A stretch of DNA of 64,000 bases from Pterois miles (taxonomy: Eukaryota; Chordata; Actinopteri; Perciformes; Scorpaenidae), in the NCBI GenBank assembly GCA_947000775.1, contig CAMQGK010000552.1:4142001-4206000 (forward strand), given 5' to 3'. Below are positions 45,669 to 58,200 of this stretch, piece after piece. The position numbers were made by a program, and so were the translations under genes. Position 1 is the stretch's first letter, and the number at the start of each line of letters is the position of its first letter. The notes under the pieces were generated by a model. It saw only the letters and a program-made list of their open reading frames with translations, did no database searches and was not told the origin of the DNA.

Positions 45669-46542
45669 AATACTCATTTATAAACAGGGGTGCAAATTCA
45701 CCAGGGATGAAAAAGGTGACAAAAATGTGAACCCCCTAGGGGGGTCCGGGGGCATTCAATATCAGCTTTAAAGATTAATAGCTTTAAAATGTGAACTTGC
45801 AGTGGGTTTTAACATGAGGCTGTATTTGCTCTGGTGGCTCCTGAGAGGTTAGCATAGATACCATAGCATCAGTTACATCATAACTGGAAAACATTTCTTC
45901 AAGAGCACTCTTCAGTAGTTTGATTAACAGATGGCTCATCCAGTCATCTGCTGAGTATTTTTGTGCCTGCCTTGTTCCAAACAGTTGGTTTGTGTAAACC
46001 ACGGTGGGTCAGGTTAAGGGGCTTGTGCAGTCTCATAGAATCAAATGCATTTGTCGGGCATTACGACAGGCTTTTTAATCAAGAGTGTTTTTTAATTGAA
46101 AAATATACAGTATTAAATTAGAAAAAGAAATAGAAAAAAGGAGGCCAAAAGGGCACCAACTGGGATCTATCTGTCTTCCTGGGATTGCAAAAGCACACAG
46201 GACACAGGGAAGATATATGCCAGCACAGTAATACAGCTACTTTTCAGTCAGGACATGGGTAAGCCAGCCTCATGAAGAGATGAATAATGAGCATTAATTG
46301 ACTACAAAAAAAAAAAAAAAAAAACAGAAGCAGAATATAAATAGTTCAGACTGTAAAATTTAAAAGTCAATACTTATACATAAGGATTTTATTCTCAGCA
46401 GAGAAATAGTGTTTCACAGTGTGAAGGTCACACAGCTCATGTCGTTAAATCAGCATTGCAGTAATTATACAAGTAAGTGTGGGCAGGAATCTGAATGTAC
46501 ATAGGTTTGAATGGGTGGTATAGAAAGGGTGGAGGTGAAGGG

Positions 46543-46547
<5 letters not shown>
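45669..46547. other. Intergenic, one unidentified repeat-like stretch
   Basis: 45730-45760 contains the palindrome CCCCCTAGGGGGG. A 72-codon minus frame (46002-45784) with no domain I recognise may be a transposon relic. Poly(A) at 46303-46324. Confidence 0.3.

Positions 46548-46591
<44 letters not shown>
46548..46591 (+). repeat. (GA)n microsatellite
   Basis: About 21 GA units. Confidence 0.97.
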
Positions 46592-46594
<3 letters not shown>

Positions 46595-46757
46595 ATACAC
46601 TGTATGAGTACTGTATGTGTGTGATCGTGAGTGAGGTTGAGGAGTAAGCGACAGACTGGGAGGAGAGTGGACAGAGAGAGCAGCACATTGTTCACACTCC
46701 TGTGAAGACAGTGATCTGGGTTTACACCGGGGAATAACAACAAGGGGCACATCGGAG
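46592..46757 (+). other. Candidate 5' noncoding exon for the NMU receptor gene
   Basis: CATCGGAG|GTAAGAGG at 46757/46758 is a good donor on the plus strand, at the end of a more GC-rich stretch. The receptor's first coding exon begins with an acceptor at 54301-54303, so a noncoding exon must lie upstream. This is one possible site, 7.5 kb away, with no other support. Confidence 0.2.
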
Positions 46758-48532
46758 GTAAGAGGATTTATGCTCTTTGAAAAGCTTTTCATCATGACTT
46801 TAGGGATAAGTCACTGTAATGTACTGTATATCTACTGTAAAAATCACTTGATTCAGTGCCTCAGAAATGTTGAGCATCCTGGTGGGTATTATCATGTAAT
46901 CAACTAATGTATACATATGTGATGCACCTATATTTTTTTAAACTTTTGTTTCAATCACATATTAAAGCACTTCATGTCCTTTTTTATTAGAAGCTAATAT
47001 AATAAAATGAGCATGCCGGGGCTCACTAAACACATATAATTATAACATTCTATTTTAACAAATTGTTGATAAATAACAAGCCCACATTATTGGATATTTT
47101 TGTTCATTCTGTTTATCTCTGAAATATTTGTGCATGAAACCAACAAAAAAATAGCTTTGGCTACAACACCAAGGCTATAATTTCATTTGTGTCTTGTCTG
47201 TCATTACTAAAGTGGTGTCTGTCTGTTTAAGCCACTGCCAAGATTACCATAACAGGATTGTGAGGGGAAAGTAATCGAAGTAAAACCCTGAAATGTCATT
47301 GGAGTACAGAATCTACACAAGAATTAGAAAAAATATACATATACTTGATACATATATTTGATCCTGGCTTTCTAAATACAGAATTACTCAGAAAACCCCA
47401 AAAATCATACAATGTAAATAAGATATCCTGAGTTTAAACACAAATAGGACCCTCATCATCTCTCTCCTAGACTCTCTTCTCCCTCTGCTTTAAATTTGTA
47501 ACATACCAAATATGAATAAATAGGTATAACTGCACAAATAAAAAGAAAATGACATTGGAGTCATAATTGTGAGGAAGGAGCGTAAATATCAAAAGAAGTC
47601 ATGGCCGGTGCAGCGTGGTCAAACAGAACAGAGAGACAGAGCTGGCTTGTCTCGTCAGTGCATCAAGTGACGGATCAAAATGTCTGCGGCGTTATTTAAG
47701 TTAGAGCTTAACATGACTTGAGTGCAGAGAGGAGCGTGATTTAGCACAATTCTGACAGACTACACCTGACTACATGGAACATAAGTGGGTAAAAGTAAGC
47801 AGCAGCCATTCATGCAATTTTAAATTCAGCTATTTTTTACTCGTTAGAAGCAGTGTCACGTTGACTTTGAAGCAAAAGATGGTTGTTATTTTGGTCTGTT
47901 CATTCTTCTCAAGGCATATGTTTTGGACTTGAGATGTGGATTATTCATGGCATCATTCTCAGAGAAGTGAAAAATGTAACGACATCTGCACTCCAGAGAA
48001 CGGTGGCAGGCTGGCCCTCGCTCTCTCCATCTGCTGCTCCTTTTTCCCCCTTTTGTGAAGCAACATACCATTTCGCCATTTGTCAGATATGCTCTTGGCT
48101 CCCAGGGAAACAGAAAGACGTCTTGCCTTCTAGGCAATGGGCAAGATAGTTTCTTAGACTCTCATACGAGTGGGTTAGCAGTTACAGACTAGATATGAAT
48201 TTGGTACTGGAGTGAAAGCTGCTTTCGCGAATGCTGCTAAGTTTTGCAGTTAGCCTAGAGCCAAAACTGCTTTTAGTCACTGGATTGGCATGCTGTACTG
48301 TTATAATCTAGATAGCCCTTGTATAGACAGAACTACAGTAAAAGTCCTGCATCTTACAGCATCCACTGCAAGTAATAGTCAACAACTGCAGCACAGCTGC
48401 TATGTGCCTGAAAAAAACTGTTTAGGAAGTGGATTTGTATTGTATGTTCACAGCATTAAAAGGATATTGTATGTAGTTATTTGATAGGTATTGCTGTACA
48501 AGTGAGCACTGTAGCCACTCACTGGCATTAAA
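46758..48532. other. Intergenic, nothing recognised
   Basis: No supported gene or repeat. Confidence 0.4.
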
Positions 48533-48710
48533 TCCATCCATCCATCCATTATTTTTAACCACTCATTCTACTCAAGGTCACAGAGGGGCTGACAGCTGGC
48601 ATTGAGTGAAGGTGGGATACACTCTGGACAGATTGCCGGACAAACATTCAACAAACAACCTAACCTAACCTGCATGTCTTAGGACTGTTGGAGGCAGCCA
48701 GAGAATGACT
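48533..48710 (-). mobile_element. SINE S2 fragment (3' part)
   Basis: (ATCC)n, then GACAGCTGGCATTGAGTGAA, GGTGGGATACACTCTGGACA and CCTGCATGTCTTAGGACTGT. Matches the left half of the SINE at 39240-39576, with the tRNA-like head missing. Confidence 0.65.
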
Positions 48711-50794
48711 TTAAATCATTACATTCAAAACCAGATACATTTCTCACTGGAGATCTTTATCGATTGACTCTACAGCCTGTTCACACAAAGAGGCGTATGA
48801 ATGACACCATAATATGCAAGGCATTTAGCTTGCAATAAGAATGCCTTTCTTGCTTTTCCTTTATGTAGTCTGGATGGACTGCAGTGTAAAGGCATGGTGG
48901 GTGGGTGAGGAGGTGGATGGGTCCAACATACACAACTTTTAACCAGGAGACCGGTGTTCAAGACCAGCTAACTACTATGATGAAGTGGTTTTGTTTTCTA
49001 AACCTGTGAACCTTACCGCACTTTCATTGCATAGCGTACGCAAAAGGCAGCATACCCGAAAAGCCTAAAATCCTCATGAGACGCAGAATGTCCTTGTAAT
49101 GTGCTATTTATACACCTTCCCATGTGACCGGGTTGGATTATAATCTACCACATAACCTAAGAAATTTCCATCTGTGGCTAACGGGTGATCAAATGCAGTT
49201 TGAAATCCTTTACCAGACAGACACTATCTTTAATCCATTTTTAAGTGTGTTGTCACAAGTCATGACTCAGGTGAGCACGGAAATTAATTTAAGATGTGTT
49301 TAGCATAAAATATTGCAAGGAATCCAAAACAACTAAAGTTACTGCCACATTTGAACTAGAGTATTAGAAATGATTCGCAGAATGCTCATGAGGAAGATAT
49401 GATGCATCATCCATAAATATATCAAAGCCACTGCTGATCCTGTATCCTGCAAAACTTTAATATTCATTACAGAAGTATATTCATTTTAAGAAGCATACTA
49501 TAATATTCTTTGGAATATGCACTGGACAGAGTACTAATATCCTATACCCAAGCTTGTCTATGAGCTTTCCATCTGGTGAAGATGCAAATATAATTCTAAC
49601 AGATGTTCAGCCTCCTGGGGCTATAGCATGAAAATCCAATTGATAAAAGAAGTAGTTTATAGCACAGTAGTGGCTGCACTCTACGCCACAGGGAATTGGT
49701 TTGTGGTACGCAATTCATTATAGTGCAGTGGATATGCTGTCACTGTACGCTGACATGACTTACCACAGATAGTGTTTAACCCTCTGGGGTTAATTTTGTT
49801 CACAGTTACATGGATTACATGTGAATTGATTTTGTGGGATATGTATAAATCATAGTGCATTTACTTTTCATACAGCGGCTACAGCTATGAACGGAGTTAG
49901 GGAACAGCTTGTGGCGTTACAACAATCCATCACTTGTTCTTATGCTATATTCACACTATGAGTGACAGGAGCGGTAGGTGTGGCCAGCATGCCGTTGAAG
50001 TGCTAGTTGACATAGTTATGTTGTTAAATAACACTGGGGACAGACTAAGGGCAATTTTTTTAGATGGAATGACAGAGGGTGAAACAAATACATATGATTG
50101 GTTGACCCTTTACTGTAACATTGGAGACCACTGGAGGACAACCTCAACTTTTTTGTAGTGCATCACACAACGACAAGTGGCGGACCTCAGTTTGAAGCTT
50201 CATGACAAGAAAACACTGCTATTTTTGAAAAATAATGAAAACGATAATCCAATGTTCTATATATATTTATTTATCTAATGCTAACTACTGTGCTACTACT
50301 AGCTGTGATATTAGATTGCGAAGCACTACAGCAATAACGGTTGCAAAATGGCGCACCGTCGATTTACAGAAGCGACTGGAGAGATCTATGTGGTGTGTTG
50401 AGCATTAATAAATCTACTGCAATACGCAAGCAACCTTCAGAGACTAAATATATCAAGATAGTTATCTGAAGTGTATTTGCCCGACCAGCAAAGGGACGGA
50501 GAGCCACGAGATAACGCCGCTTCTATTAGGATAAAATTTGTCCATGTAACAGAAAATGAATGAAATCTTGAAACATTCAAATTCTGTTTTTCTTTTTCGT
50601 TTGACTTATTAGCCTTATAACATTTTATATTATGTGATCACTGACTCATTATCACTTCAACATACATACTCAAATAGCCAATGCCAAAAAAAATGTGTCA
50701 GACCACATAAAAACTCACGTTCTGTCTACCACAAAATGCATCCTAATGAAATACATAACACAGTAACTCTCTGCCAGAGATAGAAAAGACCTCT
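48711..50794. other. Intergenic, nothing firmly recognised
   Basis: A 74-codon plus frame at 49934-50158 (with FLDGMTEGETNTYDWLTLYC) lies in a stretch that could be a decayed element. I do not recognise it. Confidence 0.3.
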
Positions 50795-51530
50795 GACCAA
50801 TCAGCCGTAACATTATGACCACCTGCCTAATGTTGAGTAGGTCCAGCACATCCCACAGATGCTCGATTGGACTGAGATCTGGAGAATTCGGAGGTCAAGT
50901 CAACACCTAAAACCCATTATTGTGTTCCTCAAGCCATTCTTGAACCATTTTTGCAGTGTGCACACTGCCCTTCATCAGCTTGCCTTCCTCTCATAATGTA
51001 TCCTGGTGCCATGTCTTCCCCAGGTAAGCAACGCACACACACTCCATCCAGATGATGTAAAAGAAAATGTGATTCATCAGACCAAACAACCTTTTTCCAT
51101 TGCTCTGTGGTCCAGTTCTGATATGCATTATAGGCACTTTTAACAGTGGACACAGGTCAGCATAGGCACCCTGACTGGACTGCAGCCCCATACGCAATAA
51201 CGCACTGTGTTCTGACACCTTTCTATCAGAACCAGCATTATTTTTTTCAGCAATTTGAGCTACAGTAGCTCTTCTAGACCCTGTTGCCAGTTCACCAGTT
51301 TTCCTTCCTTGAAGCACTTTTATTAGGTCCTGACCACTGTAGACCAACACCATCTCACAAGAGCTGCAGTTTTTGAGACGCTTCTTCAGTTTTTCTACTT
51401 TCAACACATAAACAGACAAAATGTTCACTTGATGCCTATTATATCCCACCCACTGCCAGGTGCCATTGTAACAAGATAATTAATGTTATTCACTTCACCT
51501 GTCAGTGGTCATAATGCTATGGGTGATCGT
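50795..51530 (-). mobile_element. Tc1-like DNA transposon, internally deleted
   Basis: Inverted ends GACCAATCAGCCGTAACATT with ATGACCACC (left) and GTGGTCATAATGCTATGG with GTGATC (right) are diverged copies of one terminal repeat. The minus strand encodes CEMVLVYSGQDLIKVLQGRK, then TGELATGSRRATVAQIAEKN and SDRKVSEHSALLRMGLQS (DNA-binding region). EQWKKVVWSDESHFLLHHLD holds the first catalytic aspartate, followed by CLPGEDMAPG. It then jumps to a C-terminal scrap, so the second aspartate and the final acidic residue are lost. Several frame breaks; inactive. Confidence 0.8.
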
Positions 51531-54303
51531 TGTTAGTAAATGTATGGAAAAAAAAAATCATTGTTTTGTTTTCCTGCATATCCTCAAAGGTCTTTCATTA
51601 AACTGGCAGGAAAGCATTTTCCTGGCTTTCTCATTATCCAGCGCTCACTTGGAAAAACATAAATATCCTTATATTTGGCGTTCGAGTTAGAAGTAAACAT
51701 TTAGCTCAAGTCTGCCAGAAGCAGCAGAAGCTCACTGTAAGCACTTCATCAAATTGTCTTTGTTATATTTGAAAAATCCTTTACATGCAAACAGCCATTT
51801 AATGATGGAATTATCAGCATGACAGATGGTTTTAATTTTAATCTTGTCCAAGTTCCTATAAAGCCCTTCACACTGGAATATAATTATTACCAAATTAATT
51901 TCCTGAAACTGAAACTTCAAATGCCTCCAGATTTAATATACAATGAGTCATTGCTTTTTGATGTGTGCTCCTTTGAACAGCAGGTACAGTACACCTCAAA
52001 GACATATGCTGACTGTGAGAATCTGCTGATTTGCCCCTGCCACTGTAATTCACAAGCAGGGGCCTAAAGGTTAGAGAAGGCTAGCCTGGTTCTCTCTAAA
52101 GGTAAATCTAAAAAAATCCACCTACAACGCTAAAGTTCACTAAATAACATGTTATATCTCATATGTTTAATCTGTATATGACCAAAGTGGACATAATTCA
52201 AGTCCTTTCTTAAGTTATATGCCAAAAATATCTCACCTGAGAATGGTAATTTGGAGTCTGGTTGCTTGGCAACCGGTCCTTGCGAAGAAATAGTCTGGCA
52301 CATAACACCCCCTCAACCCCAACCCCCTAAAAAGCTAATTGTCCTTTTTATGCTTTGGTTTTGTACAGATTCCACCCATATCCCAAAATTTAACAAACTG
52401 CAGTGCAGCTGCAAACAGATCACACTTTGTACTGGACAACTTCCAGGTGTAAATGTGTGACTCTGTACATGCTGCTCTGGAAATACAATGAACTGAAAAA
52501 GAAGTATTTGGCTCCTCGGAGGAAGTGACACAAGGTACATAATGCTATTACTCCTACTATGATGGGCCACTTTAATCCAGTGACTCAGTGCATTGAGAAC
52601 ATGCTGTACAGTTAATAAAATGAATCTCCCAAAAGGGAAACAAACTCAGGACACTCAGTCATTATGTACCTCACTCACACAAAGAATAGAGCCACCGCCA
52701 CGGCCACTCTCCACCCACTGAGCTTTAAACTGTCCTGGTAATGGAAAAAAGACATAAGACTTTGTATTGCATGTCGTTGTAAGTGCTCTTGGCACAAAGC
52801 CTCCCCCTGACATTTCTCTGTCCTCTTGCCAGTGAAACCTTTCTACTTGTTGGACAGTTAAAAGAAAGTGGAATGATATACAGTAATTTTCAATATTGTT
52901 TTCATTGTCAATAAATCCCATGAAAAGACCAAAACTGACAATAAATTGTAAATGAAGCTTGATAAACAATAGCTTGTTCCTCTGTGTCATAATCTTCTAT
53001 TGTTTTCCAGAACTACTAAAAACACATCAGTGAGCAAAATTATTTCTCTGGTGATGTTCCTTCATTTCCATAAACACATTTAGTAAAGACCTACTAAATG
53101 TGTTTTCATCCCAAAAACATATTTAATTATGTACTCCTGTTTGAGTAAAGTTTGTTAAAAACTACAGTGCCCAGCTGTTTTAAAAAATTACCAGCACAAC
53201 AATACACTTGCGATCTGTTTTAAATGTGTATTAACTGACCTTTTTTTGCCACTTTGGTGCCATGCAACCAGCTGTAAACTCACCATTGACATAGAGCAAC
53301 ATCACTATTCATTTGAATTCTTGTTTCAGGCGTAAGTGTAAGTCCAATATTCATTCTCCTTTCAGCTTTGTTTTGGTCTCCACCAACTCCAGGGAAAAAT
53401 GGTTCTTCTGGTTCCTTAGCAGCTAAATGCTCCTCATTGTTAGCTCATTGTTAACTGTCTGTCTACCATTTGGTGTTGAGCAGGTAGATTACAGTTGGTT
53501 TTTAGGACTTGTTTGATGAAATGGTTTTAATTAGAGCTGTGCCACAAAACCAGAAGAGTAAAGCTGTTGGCTGTAAAAACAAAATAATGAGCTGAAAGAC
53601 TCTAAAATGCTCTGTATAGCTGAGGAAAACTGTGGTCAGGTGTTAATTTTCTGTGAGTTTGGCTGTAGTCAAGAACAACTTAATTGAGTCCAAGTCAAGT
53701 CAAGACCACATCATGTTGAATCAAAAAAGTGATCTTGAGATCAGACTCAAGTCCTAGCTCTGCGAATGACCCCTCTCACGTCAAACTAATGGATTTAATG
53801 ATAATATAAAAACTGTATTTTACAGAGTGGCTGACTGCTGACTGGCATTAATAAAATTATCCCTCTGATGGTTACTTGGGAATTAGTTTCAAGAATATTC
53901 TGCTTATTTGTGGTCAATGAAGCACAGAGGCAAGACTTGTGAACCTTTTGACTTCTACCACAAGGGCAGGAAACAGATGGCTATTCAAGCTTAATCAATC
54001 ACTCAGTCTTCTGTTCACTGTCATCTTTGTCAATTCAAAACTCATTGGCAGAAACAGCAGTCATACCTAATCTAATTCAGAGTTTTCGAAACTGGTCAGG
54101 AAACATGAGGTCAAGATGTGAAAAAACTCCTTCCTCATTTGTGCTGACATATATTTGCAGTAATGGACAAAAACTGGTTCCTGTTCAACCATGATTAGAA
54201 ATCTATTTTGCATAAATGTCATTGCCTTTATATTTATTCTGATGTGTGTTCAAAACCTTTGCTCTAAAATGGCATTTAATACTGTTTCATCTTTTTTTCT
54301 CAG
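51531..54303. other. Upstream region of the receptor gene, nothing recognised
   Basis: No gene or named repeat. AT-rich intergenic DNA or first intron. Confidence 0.4.
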
Positions 54304-55248
54304 AGAGTGAGTCTGATCACTTCAGCAGGATGTCAGCTTACAACTGCTCTTTGGATCTAACGGCTGAAAAAGGTGGTTGGTTTTGTCCTCCGGGGGAAAA
54401 GTGTATCAATCTGACCTCTGTCGTGAACAGAAGCCACATTGATCTGGATGATGCATGTCTGACAGAGGAGGAGTACCTGGAGAAATATTTGGGGCCTCGT
54501 CGATCATCTGTGTTCCTTCCCGTCTGCCTCATCTACCTGGTCATCTTTCTGGTAGGTGTGGTGGGGAATGCTCTGACGTGCACTGTCATTGCATGCAACA
54601 AAGTGATGTGGACACCAACAAATTACTACTTGTTCAGCCTGGCAGTGTCAGACCTGCTGGTGCTGCTGCTTGGCATGCCATTAGAGCTGTATGAGCTGTG
54701 GCAGAACTACCCTTTTCTCCTGGGGAAAGGCGGCTGCTACTTTAAAACGTTCATATTCGAGACTGTTTGCTTGGCGTCTATTCTCAATGTGACAGCGCTG
54801 AGCGTGGAGCGTTACATTGCTGTAGTGCACCCGCTACGTGCAAAGTATGTTGTAACACGCACCCATGCCAAGCGGGTCATCCTTACGGTGTGGGGTGTGT
54901 CGGTGTTGTGTGCTTTGCCAAACACAAGTCTGCATGGCATCACCGTCCTTCACAGTCGCTCCACCGGCTCTGCTGCGAACATAACCATGGAGATCCCTGA
55001 CTCAGCGATCTGTATGCTGGTGAAACCGCGCTGGATGTACAACCTGACCATCCAGGTGACCACATTGCTATTTTTCATGCTGCCCATGTTCACCATCAGC
55101 GCTCTCTACATGCTCATTGGGCTGCAGTTGAAGCGGGAGAAGCTGCGTCAGACACTGGAGGCAAAGACGGGCTTTGGACAGGACAGCTTCTGTAACATCC
55201 GAACACAGCAGCAGAAGGCACGGCGCCGGCAGGTCACGAAGATGTTGT
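54304..55248 (+). CDS. nmur1: NMU receptor coding exon 1 (TM1-TM5 and third loop)
   Basis: The acceptor TTTTTTTCTCAG ends at 54303 and the ATG at 54330 follows 26 bases later. An open frame continues upstream to 54246, but those 28 codons cross the acceptor and read as intron. The exon encodes residues 1-306, ending QVTKML plus one base at donor TTGT|GTGAGTA. Reading past the donor would truncate the receptor after TM5. Confidence 0.88.
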
Positions 55249-58200
55249 GTGAGTATCAAACAAGTACGGATCCCCTCTGGGGTCGCATGCATGGTAGAAA
55301 AACAAACCTGGGCTGAGTCAAATCACTCAAGACTCACAATAAAGTAGCTTATATAGTGAGGTTGCCATTTTGTAATAGCCTACTGTCCGAATGTATAGCG
55401 AGAATTATTATACCCCATATAGTGGACTCAAAGTGTACAATCAATCACCAATAATCAAGCACTATATACCATCATGCATTGCGCTGAAAAAAGACGGCAT
55501 ATGGACGAGAGGTGAGAGAGCAGCATGATTAAGGCCAATTTATGAGTTGTGGTGCGAAAATAATCTTTTTAATGTGAGCAGAGCAAACAGCCACAAAGTA
55601 TTTTGTATTTATTAATTTGGGATAATACTATAGACTGCATATAAGAAAAGGATGTAATCACCGTGAAGTCATCCACTGGTTTGTGGACAGCAGCCTTGAG
55701 TTCAGCATTTTTGCCATCGCCATGTTGGCTTTTTTGCAACCAGAAGTGACAGGAGAGGGTGGAGCTAAGTACAGCCTAATGCTGAACAAAGCATTCTTAG
55801 GCAACTAAAAGGTTACGAGTATCTTTCATGAACAGAAAACACACTGTGAAAAGTTTAAAGTTGTAAGACAAAAACACAGACAACTCCCAGACCAGACAAC
55901 ACTGTGGCACGACCTGTCAATCACAAAGTAGCCACGCCCTAAAGCATCCCCTAAATTATTGCCTGTTTGACTCTAAATGAGGCCATAACTTACTAAATGA
56001 ACATCATGCTGTATTGAACAGGACTTGAAACTAGCGATTGAGACCATAAACTCACGTTTACAGTGTTTACTGAGGTAATAAATCAAGTGAGAGGCACATT
56101 TTCTCATCGACTTCTATACAAACAGACTTCTTGTTGCAACCAGGAGTCGCCCCCTGCTGGCTATTAGAAAGAATGCAAGTTTAATGCACTTCAACACTGA
56201 CTTCACTTTTCAGACCTGGTAGCCTAGTGGAAAATACACGTATTGCCTCCATAATGGCAGTGCATGCTGCTCAGTGGTGATGCCGGAGATTTTCTTTTAC
56301 TGGTGCTATGGAGCTGCTCGACTCTTCAGAGAAGGTGCTCTAAAATTTTGGGATTTCCTGTCGGTCATATCAGAACACTCCAGGCCCAAGTACACAAACT
56401 CACCCACACACGCAGTACTCGTTCCACGACTACTACTAAATCACTATTATGTCATGCACTTACCATTAGACATCTTCACAACAAAACAATGCAACCACTG
56501 TTATGACTGAGTGCAAAGACATCAATGATTTTGTCAGTGTTCAGTTTCCTTGTTCTCTCAGCGTTTATAGCCAACAGTGCCAGGTTACTGGTCCGAGTGT
56601 CCCCACTGTTGTGCCTCAGGTAGTTTTTCAAACAGCGCAGACAAGAAAAACTGCGCTCACAGCTCACTGATGTGACAGGAAGTGTCAGGGATATGCATAT
56701 CAGTTTGTACAGGTCCATAAATTCATCTTTGTATGGCCTCATGAGGGATAGGAACTCCTGTGTGCTGTGGATGGCATGTCCCTTTCCTTTGCAGTAGCCG
56801 GTGCACCTGATAGAGCTCTGCTGACAAGTTTTCCTCACTGACACCATAATGTCAGGCCATGGGCAGTATATATTTATTGTCCAGAAAAGATGTGCGTGTT
56901 GGGCTTAGAGCTGGCGCATCTCCTGAAGCGCAGCTTCATCTCCAAAATCCTCCAGATGTCAAGCTATTTGGGCCTGCCTTTTCTCACGTAGTGGAGTCTG
57001 TGTTGTAATTCCTGTGTTTGCATGCAGGCTCTCTGCTTGCTGTCGGATTTCTTTCAACTTGTCATCTGTGCTGAGGGCAGCAATTACAGACTGGGCCAGA
57101 TCATCTGCCACAATAAAGTCAAAGTTTTGGGCCTGTAGCTGATCTGACATGAATTTTGTTGTTCTGAACATATCCTCAAAAATAATGAGATGCAAAATGA
57201 ACTTCTCATCAATGACGGGCACTGATGGCTCTTACCTCTGCCCTCCGGTGAGGGTTTGACTGATCAATGATGTCACGCAGGGTAGCCCAGACTGCTGGGA
57301 GAGTTTTTTTTTTATGGACCAGATTGCAGTATACGGGCAAATCTACCGCATGTGGTACAGCCTCCTCAGTTCCAGGCGCTTTGCTGTTCAAGTTCTTTTT
57401 GTTTTTTCATGAAAAGGTCATGCACCACTGATCCAGAAAAAAACCTGTAGAGCATTTGTAGTGTCTCAAAAAAGTCTGCTGCTCCGTTGACATTGTGCAC
57501 ACATGCCACCAACACCAAGCTGAACTTATGTACATGGCAATGTATATAAATGACCTGCAGCACACCCTTCCTGAATTTTCCTGCACTTCATTGTTATAGC
57601 CCAACATTCCCAATGCTCTGTCATAACTGGCCAACAGAGTGATTTAGATTTACATTACACTGAGTGCATGTTTGATGCTGTCTAGTAGTGAGTCTGCATC
57701 TAATCCATTAGCTGGGGTGAAATGTAAAAATTCTTCATGCACTTTTCCATCTGACTCTGGCTGCAAATACCACACAATTACAGAAATCTGCTCCTTTTTA
57801 CTAACATCTTTACTTTCATCCACCAAAACAGCAAAGTGTTCTGCATCTCTCTCCTCATCACTTATCTCCTTTCATAGCATATCAGCCATTACAATAAATA
57901 TCTCATTTTGCATTTCATGGTGAGTGTATCTGGCATTTGATGGCTTGCTGGTTAACTTACTGTGCACTGATGCATCAAACTTTGCAATGCATGTTAGATG
58001 ACTCCTCACCCTCGCTGTGCAAGCCCCTGGCAGGCTGTATAGCATAGGCTCTCCACTACAGCCTTCATGTATTTTCTGTTCTCCATAACCAGTGCAGAAT
58101 GTCCCTTATCAAGAATGTTTGCTATTTTTGAGCCGCTTGCCTGTTTTTGTTTAAACTCATTCCATGGCTCCATGGCAAGTTTGTGCACCACACTTCCATG

